Of a stretch of 64,000 bases of DNA, positions 40,401-49,400 are shown in pieces. The position numbers were made by a program, and so were the translations under genes. The notes beneath the pieces are model-generated. The model worked only from the letters and a program-made list of their open reading frames with translations, did no database searches and was not told the DNA's origin. The number at the start of each line of letters is the position of its first letter. The first letter of the stretch is position 1. This stretch comes from Aricia agestis (taxonomy: Eukaryota; Arthropoda; Insecta; Lepidoptera; Lycaenidae), in the NCBI RefSeq assembly GCF_905147365.1, contig NC_056428.1, forward strand, positions 22,164,001 through 22,228,000, in the 5' to 3' direction.

Positions 40401-43400
40401 CTTCTTCACTTGCGTCGACAAAGGTATGCATTTCACTTACCATTTCAGGCTGCAGGTTGTAGCAGCGGGGAATCTTTATTTTTCTTACTTGTTGTAGATC
40501 TCTTGTCCACGCCGTCCACTTGGGGACGAGCTGCTCCGGTATGGGCTCGTCCCATCCGGTGCCGTACCTCCAGGTCTCCTGCATGAACTTCTTAGCGGGC
40601 ATGGTGAGCGGTGACAGTAGTCCGAGCGGGTCGAACAATGACATCACGACACTGAGGGCTTCACGCTTCGTGGGGGCCCGCTCCTCGCTCATGATGGTGC
40701 GAGGTATCTTCGCCTCGTTCAGGTTGAAGCGCAGCAGGTCTTCATGCGCCTCCCACCATATTCCCAGCGTCTTGTCTGCGCAGTCTTCTCCCACAGGGAC
40801 CTCCTTGGAGTCTCGGTCGTTCCCGAGACGTCGGCGTATGGCTTCGCTATTCGATGTCCAGCCTCGCAGCTCGAACCCGGCGTGCCGGTGGACCATGTCG
40901 ACTTCCTGCGATGTCTCCAGTGCTTCTTCTTCACTCGGGAAGCTAGATATGAAGTCGTCCATGTAGTGGTTCTTCTTGATTTCCGCTACAGCACGCGGAT
41001 ATTTTTCCTGGAACTCTTCTGCATTCTTGTTTTTTACGTACAGAGCCGTGCATGGCGATGACGTGGCCCCGAAGATAAGGGACGCCATCTGGTACTCTTG
41101 CGGCTTTTCTTCTCGTTCGTTACCTCTCCACAGGAAGCGGAGTGCGTCCCGGTCTTCTTTCCGGACGCGGATGCGCATGAACATCTCCTTGATGTCCGCG
41201 GTTACCGCCACAGAGTGTCGGCGGAACCTCATGATGACTCCTGGCAGCGACTGAAGAAGGTCGGGGCCGGAGAGCAGCATGTCATTGAGGCTGCGGCCAT
41301 GGGATCTGGCCGCGGCGTCGTGTACTAACCTGATTTTTGGTTTCGCTGGGTTGCACACGGCGAAGTGAGGTAAGTACCATGTTCTCCCTGCTGCCGGTGG
41401 CTCCTGTGCTGGCACTGCGTATCCGGATTCCAGCAGGTTGTTTATTCTTTCTTCGTATTTTTCTTTCAGGCCCGGGTCTCGATCCAGCTTCTTTTCCAGG
41501 GACCTGAGACGCTTCCAGGCATCGTTGTAGTTGTTGGGAATGACTTCCTTCTCGTCCTTCCAGAGCAGCGCGGTTTCGAAGCGCCCATCAGGAAGTCTTC
41601 GACTGGTTTTCTTAAGTATCTCCAGCGCACGCTCTTCTGGGTCATTTTTCTGTTTTCTGGCTTCGATCCCAAGTGATTCCAGGTCGAAAAACCTCTTCAT
41701 CATGTTTTCCATATTGTCTTCTGTCTTCTCCTCTTTTTTGGCTACTGTGTGGCCACAGAAGGCTATAGTTTGCGTATGTGACGACCTGTATCCGTGCAGC
41801 ACCCAACCGAGTCGTGTGTGGGATGCGACCGGCTGGTTTCTCCTTCCCGTTTTCGTCTCGAGGGCCAGCAGCAACTCCCAGTTGTCTTGACCCAGCAGGA
41901 TTCTCGGGCGCGCATTTTCGTATATCAGGTGGTCTTCAAGGCCCCTCAGGTGCGCGCAGTCGTGCAGGTCTTCCTTGCGAATTTTCTGCGGCGTGAATAG
42001 CAGCTTCTTTACTGTTCTTGCACTCCCCACGCCGTACTCTTCTTTACAGTGGCGCCCCCTTATCTTGAAGCTTACCTTTTTGCTGTTTTCGTACTTCTTT
42101 GTATCACTGAGGCCCTGCACCCACATGTCGTGGCGAGGCCCGTCCAGGTGGAGGAGCTCCGCCAGGTCTTCATCGATGAGTGTCACTGTGCTGCCGTCGT
42201 CCATGAGTGCGTAGGTGTCTATTCTGGTGCTGTTCTTGCCGAAGACCGTGACCGGAGCGACCTTTAGGAAGGCTTGTCGTTCCTGAAGGCAGTTGGTGCT
42301 GCTCACTATTTCCACGGTCGCTGCCTCCCCTGCTTCCATGGCCTGTGGCGGCGCCGTCGGCTGTTGCTGGTCTGCCGGTGGTCTGGAGTGATGCAGCAGG
42401 CGGTGGTGCGCCATGCCGCACCCGTTGACACTACACCTCTTTGCCCCGCAGCCCCCTCGGCGGTGGTTGCTCCGCAAACATTGAAAACAGATGCGGTTCT
42501 TTTTCGCTATGTTCCAGCGCTCGTTCACAGGGGTCCCGAGGAACTGCTTGCACTCCGTCAAGTGGTGTTCGTTCTGGCACATCGGGCACCTTTTCCTGCC
42601 ACTTACCTCTGTGGCGAAAGCCCGTTCCAGTCTTCTTCTCTGGGGCCTCTCCGGGTGAGGTTCGGTCTCCTCGGGCAGCGCATACGCACTGCATTTGTCG
42701 GCTTCTTCATTGAGGAACAGGGTCATCTTCTTCAAGTCCGACGTATCTTCTTTTCTTCTTGCGGCAAAATCGTACCACTTGTTGCGCAGAATGGGCGGCA
42801 GCTTTTCTACTATACTTTTCACTAATTCAGGATTAAACATATAGTGTACCTTTTTAAGTGTCTCCAGCGTGGCCACCACATTCGCTATCTTGTTAGCAAA
42901 TATGCAGAGTTCGCGCGGGCTGTCACTCAGCCTGCCCAACGCCTTGATTTTCTGTATTTCACCCATCGCCAGTGTGTCTGGACGGCCGAATCTTCTTTCC
43001 AGCGCCTGGATGACTGCTCGCGGCTCCGGTTGGCTGATGAGTAGACTCTCGACCGCTTCGAGGGCTGCTCCCTTGAGGCTTCTTCTTAGCCTCATAGTAT
43101 TCTCGGTGTGCGAGAACATTTCTTCAGTCTCGTAGTACGCCGCCCTGTAGCCGAGCCACCCCGTCGAATGTCCGGCGAACGGGGGAAGCTCTTGGAGAAA
43201 CCTGGGGGCGTCTCTTGACATGCGGACGGCCTGTGTGAGCGCCGCCGCCAGCGAAGTGATGTCGCTGCTCTTCTGTTTTTCTTCAGCTTTTCTGTGCTCC
43301 GGTTCATTTTCCGAATTTTCATTTTTCTTTTCTTCATTTTCGTTCTGCTTTTCTTTTTCCTCGGCCGCAGGGTTAATGGTTTGCCCTTGCAGCCACTCTT

Positions 43401-46400
43401 CCACCTTGTCCGTTTCCTTTTCTGCTACCTCGTTTCCCTCCTCGTCTCCGCAGGCCAGCATGGCCTTTTCCCTAGCCAGCTTGGCTTCTGCGAGGGCGAG
43501 CGATGCACGTGCCTCTGCCAGTTTCAATTCCGCCAGCTTTTCCTCAGCTTCCAAAATTTTCCTCCTGCTTTCCTTTCCCTGAGGCGCACGCTTCTTCCGT
43601 CGTGAGTCCTCTTCTACTGCTGTTTTCTCGCTGGCGGTGGTAGAGGTTCGTTCCGTCGAGGTTTGTTCTGTTTCGGACGTTTCGGCGGTTTCCCTGGAGT
43701 TTTCCTCCTGTTCTTCGACCGGTGGAGCCGCGGGGCGCGTCGATGCTCCGCTTCTCGTCTGGACTCCGGTTTGACTCGCTCGTTCGGCCCCATCGGCGAT
43801 GCTTGAAGCCTTCGATTTGGACATCTTTCTTCACTGACCGCACTGGCTTCTTGATTTTCTTTTTTCCTCGGAGAGATTCCGGCCGTAGAATCCGGCTTTG
43901 CGAAGGACCATACAATGTGGGGGACAGCTTGCGCTAATTCCCCGTAGATCGCCTAGGTCAGCGTTTCTTGTAGTAATGAGGATGATGATGATGACTATTT
44001 GATGAGGAGATGAATTTAAACACTTTTTCAGTTTTGTTCCAGGTAGCAAGCACACAGTAGTTCCGAAGCTGGGCAACGTTGGAGAGCGAGTGTCGTACTA
44101 TGGCGGCCGACCCATATTTATATCGGCCCCGGTACCCAGCTTCTAGAACATTCCATGCCTCACCCCCTTGGAAGGAAAATTTATTGAGTTTCCACGAAAA
44201 TTACATTAATTTACAAAATATACATTGGTTTTATTTGTACAATTCTCTTAGCTATAATTTTACATAATAAACATGTTCGTGCCGACCTCCGTAACCGAAA
44301 TAATTGTAAAAATCTATTTTTCCTATATTTATACTACCTCGCCGCCCCCCGACATAACGGTCGCCTCTGGCTGTCCCTTTCGCACGGGACTTCCTTGTCT
44401 GGGACAAGGATAGCCCGCTCGAGATGTATACTATCTCCCTCACTTTTCGGTTACAGAAATCGGCACTACCACACTGGCTCTAAACCCATCCCATTGAATG
44501 GCACTATTTTTCACTGAAATGTCCATAGTCCATACACTATTTACTGTCTGTCGTGCACAACCATAAAGCTCGACATGGCTATAAATGCACGTGGCGAAAA
44601 AAGGAACTAACACTGTCATCATACAAAAACGCCATTTTTGACAGTTCTTTACCAGCAGCGCCCCCGCCCACGTTCTTATAAAGCCTTGTCGGACCAGCAA
44701 CGTCTTCTATCAAATTCTGTGGTCAAAGTTAAAGTTAAATTCTTCTTCTTCTTCCAGTGCCTCTCCAATTACTGAAGGTTGGCAGTCATGCTCCGAAACT
44801 TGACTCTCCGAAGTCTGAAAAGTTCTTTAACAGAATTTATCCCTGTCCATTCTCGGATATTCCTCAGCCAAGATGTTTTGCGTCTCCCTGGTTTTCGTTT
44901 CCCGGCAATCTTCCCCTTCATTATGGTTTGAAGAAGCTTGTACTGTTGTTCCTGAAGATATGGCCCAGATACGCGACTTTTCTTTGCTTGATGGTACGAA
45001 CAAGTTCCACCTTTTTACGCATACGTAAAATCATCATCATAGTCCAAGCTTCACAACTGTAAAGAACTTGCGGCCAAACATAGCACTTGAGCACCCTGGT
45101 TCGTAACTCAACAGAGAGAGAGCGGCTTGTGAGTATTTTGTTCATTTTCATGAATGTTGCCCTCGCTATCTCTATACGGGCACGGATCTCAGTCTCTGAT
45201 TCCCAGCTTTCAGTTAAATTAGCCTTCACTACAACCATAACGTTGCCCATAACTTTAACTTTGACCACGCCTCTGGTGCAACCCAAGTTAACTTGTTTTA
45301 CCGCCATACCATGAGACCAGCTGCTTAACTATGCACACGGCATGTCTTTAATCCTTCGATCGTGGATTCTTGGAAATGCTATTGTGTTCTAGTGTTGTCG
45401 CGATCCCCGGAGCTCTAATGGGGCTTGAAGGAAATATGTATGGTTAAGACAGTGTAAGAAACTCATATTTTTTGTCTAATATGAGACTTGACTTCCTCAA
45501 TGTTAGCCCCTTTTATTTTGCCAATGTATCAAACTGGGCAACGTTTACTAGTACAAAGGTTTTTTTAATCAGGGCAAATCCGATGGAAAGCAACTACCGT
45601 CGCCCATGGACACTGGCAACATCAGAAGGTTTGCACGTCGTAATGGTCGGGAAATGCTGCTGGCGACATATCATTCCAGAATACAGAGTTTTACTGTGCG
45701 CGGCAGAAAGTTACGGGAAAACGCACGGTGGAAGACTGCGGCCACTCATCAAGGTGCAGGCCCGGATCTAGGGGGGGGCGAGAGGGTGCACTTGCCCCAG
45801 GCGGCAAAGATTGGGGGGCGGCCGGAGGCCACCTGCCAAACTTTTGCCGCTTTTTTCACCGCGCTACCCCGTCAACGTTGTTTCGCAGAATTCTATCTGT
45901 TGTTTAAAAGACTTGGAGGCGCCCCTTGTCGCGGGGCAATCATAGCATTTTATTTAAGTACCAATTAAAAACGCACATTTTTGCTTGGAGGGCGGCAAAT
46001 TGGGATTCTGCTCCCCCCTTTTTAAAACGTAGATCCGGGCCTGTCAAGGTGATGAGGATGGTATATATTTCGCGTAGAACAGTGGCGAAAAGTTGTAGGT
46101 AGGTTAATACACAAATGCTCAGCGACAAACTACAGGTAGTTCAACAATCGCAAACTTACCCCATTACTAATAAGTAATAAGTCACTATTACACCCTATTA
46201 CTAATAATAGTCACTATTTAATACAATAAGTCAGTAACTCTTTCTGGCGCAGTACTCTCGTACATATAATTTACCAATCCATCACACATAACATAACCCT
46301 ATTATAGTTGATATTTTAAATCAATTTACACCGTTAACCATAATTTCATTGGCGTAACGAGGTTCATTAAAAGCAAAGGTATAACATTTTTGGTAATTCA

Positions 46401-49400
46401 AATGACCAACGTTGATAAAATTAATTAACTTTACTTATTTGTGGGTGAATAGTATTGCAGATACCAAGTTAATTTGTAACTGGTTAACAGTAAGTTTTTT
46501 GGAGTAGTCTCCGGAAAGCTTATAGGGTGATATTAATAAATAAATAAAATATATTTTTATTCAAAATGGGTATCATGATAGACTTTTTGGAAGTCGTAGA
46601 AAAAACGAAGAAACTACGATGCCTACCACCGGTTCGGGAACTAACCCGACGAGAAGAACCGGCGTAAGAAACTCTCGGGGCGGCCATATTTTACTAAAAA
46701 AATGGAAAATTACAAAATTAAAATAAAATAATATGACAATGCAGCTTACATAGCTGATGTAAGAAAAGTAAAGTAACCTGCATGGAGCCACCCTATTCCC
46801 AAGGTGTGTTGTCCTCGATGAAATCATTGACTTTACGCTTAAGCACACAACTGTTCCTTAATTGTTTTTTTTTTAATTTGTTTAAAGATAGATTTTGAAT
46901 ATTTTCTGGGATTTTATTGTATAGGCGTTGCTATATTGCTAACTGGATGATGCCCGCAACTTCGTTGCGCCTAAATTGGTTTATCGCGCGGGAACCGTAC
47001 ATTTTTCCAGGATAAAAAGTATCCTATGTCCTTTCCCGGGTCTCAAAGTATCTCCATGCCAAATTTCAGCAAAATCGGTTGCGGTTTGGGCGTGAAGAGG
47101 TAACAGACAGACAGACAGACGGACAAACAGACACTTTCGCATTTATAATATTAGTATGGATTACAATATGTAGTCTTTTCGGAATCTACTTCATTTTTTT
47201 AAAGTAAGTACTAGAAATATCTAAAAAAAAAAGGTTTTTGGATTGGATAGAAAAAAAAATCAATTATTCCTGTTTTTGGCTTCTATGTTTGTTTTATCGT
47301 ATCGGTTCGATAGCTTTTTCGAATCCAAATTAAAAAACAACGAAACAGAACACATCTAATTGTATTTTAATCTTGGTTCGACTGTTAGTCTAAAAGGGTC
47401 GGGTTATTTCCAGCCAGTGCACAGAAATCTTTTTTTTGGTGCAAAACGCTGGGTTCGGATGATTGATTTAGTACACACATTTTTCGAATAATGTACTTTC
47501 TACAGGCCGCCGTGATTTAGTATCTGATACTTAAGGCCCCTACGGAGACGCCGTAATTTACCGTATTAACTCGCCTTATAAACTCATAATTTGAAAGCTA
47601 CAAAGTTATAATAAAAATGCAGCAGTAATCTTCAGTATATCAACATTCCTTTCCCCGTTATTAATTTCCTATTTTTGTTTATTATACTCATGATGATAGC
47701 TTCCAAAAAAAAATGGTATTAATTTTTTAAAAATCGAAGCATACTTTCAGCATCTCCCTAGTATTTACAAATTACGTTTATTTGAAACACACGACAATAG
47801 AATTTGAACTAAGATAAGTAAAAAAATTGGATTTTCGTGCGATCTCGGCAACGCGTGAAATGTATGGTCAAGGTCGTTTGCTCGGGGGATGGACTTAAGT
47901 TTTTGAGTAAATGTATAGAATGTAATTTATAGAGAATTTAATAAGCTTTAAGGTCATTATAGAATATTTTTTGCTACAACACATAGTTTTTTTTAGATAT
48001 TAACGAAAAACCAACAATTTTGACCTTTGTCACCCCCCCCCCCCCCCCCCCCTCCTGCTCACCTCCTAGACGTCAGGACTTTTAGTATGTTTTGGCCCTA
48101 ATCATCAAATAAGTCACAGCAGAAATCGCTTATGTTTCCGCTCACGCACTCTATACCCTATTGTAAACAATAATGTGTTACATAATACATTGTAAATATA
48201 ATAAAAAGAGGCATTCGTTAAATCATACCTAAGCCCGTTTAAAGAAGGTTAGAGAGAGACTAGCAAAATAATTTAAATACGAAAATTGGAGCATAAGAAT
48301 TTAAATTCACATATCATTTTAAAATGTCTTTTACAGTTGAAAATAACTTGAACATCCCATATCTGCGTCGCATCGGACGCAATATAAAATGTAAGGATTC
48401 TTTAACAAGTTCCATGAGTCTTGGAGTGTTATTACAGACTTCAGTTGATTTCTTTCATTCACGAGTCTAAACTCTGATAGGACCACAGAAGTTAGCAGTA
48501 AAATCTTATTTCAGTTGTCGTCAAGTGACAATACTTTTATTATATTACTAGACTAGCGACCCGCCCCGGCGCCGGCGTCGCACGGGTATAAAAGCCACTG
48601 AAAAAATGATTAAAATCGATAGCCTATGATCCTTCACGTGGTCTACATCTTATCTTTGCCAAATAACATAAAAATGGCTCCAGTAGTTCGCGAGATAAGC
48701 CCTTTCAAATAATTTCCCCCGTTTTTTCCACATTCTCCTGTTAGTCTTAGCGTGATAAAATATAGCCTATAGCCTTCCTCAATAAATGGGCTATCTACCA
48801 CTGAAAGAATTTTTCAAATCGGACCAGTAGTTCCTGAGATTAGCGCGTTCAAGTTAGCCCTTTCAAATAATTTTCCCCGTTTTTTCCACATTTTCCTCTA
48901 TTTCTTCGCTCCTATTAGTCTTAGCGTGATAAAATATAGCCTATAGCCTTCCTCGATAAATGGGCTGTGTAACACTGAAAGAATCATCAAAATCCGTAGC
49001 GTAGTTTTAAAGATTAAAGGAAACAAAGGGACATGAGCGAAAATAAGCGACTTTGTTATATAATATGTATATATATATGTATAGATGACGCCCGAAACTT
49101 CGTTTCGCTGAAATTCCTTTATCGCGCGTAAACCGTAAACTTTTTCGCAACAAAAATATCCTACGTTTTCTCATGTCTCACGAAGTACCTCCATATAAAA
49201 TTTCATTGAGCCGTATGCAGGAAGAGGTGACAGACAGACAGACTTTCGCATTTAGAATAGTGTACCACATCAGCTGTGCCTTTGCATTTGCAGTGCAATA
49301 ATTATACTAATTACACTTTTATGATATTAATTATTACAGGTCTACCAGAACCTGATGGCAAAAAGTGAGAAAATAAGTTGACTGTAGCAGTACCGGGGTT

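Larger units (their letters stand above)
37648..44559 (-). mobile_element. BEL/Pao LTR retrotransposon, apparently complete
   Basis: A 6.9-kb element, minus orientation, with 644-bp direct LTRs at 37648-38291 and 43916-44559. The flanks are the 5-bp duplication ACCAT (37643-37647 and 44560-44564), as expected for BEL/Pao integration. LTRs begin TG and end CA. Side by side the two LTRs read as identical wherever I compared them, which implies recent insertion. One gag-pol frame fills the interior. A possible primer binding site, TGGTCCTTCG, lies 5 bp inside the 5' LTR; I could not name the tRNA. A purine-rich stretch (GGCGGGAGAAA) precedes the 3' LTR. No envelope-like frame is present. It lies in intron 1 of the SOCS gene, same strand. 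Confidence 0.93.
37504..45292. mobile_element. Older inverted-repeat element split by the BEL insertion
   Basis: Left end carries GGGTGGGTTGCACCAACTTA at about 37506, followed by repeated TAACTTTAACTATA. Right end, at about 45230-45292, carries ATAACTTTAACTTTGACCA and GGTGCAACCCAAG, the inverted counterpart. Removing BEL rejoins the two halves at ACCAT. The right half additionally contains an RTE fragment. It resembles a nonautonomous DNA transposon with 'ttgcaccaact' ends; superfamily not assigned. Confidence 0.6.

Noticed and set aside
38285..43605. Many plus-strand frames of 60-183 codons
   Set aside because: All lie antisense to the continuous BEL gag-pol frame and show no domain of their own.
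48033..48052. Functional G-quadruplex regulator
   Set aside because: A pure poly-C run without interruptions or promoter context; more likely a slippage tract.
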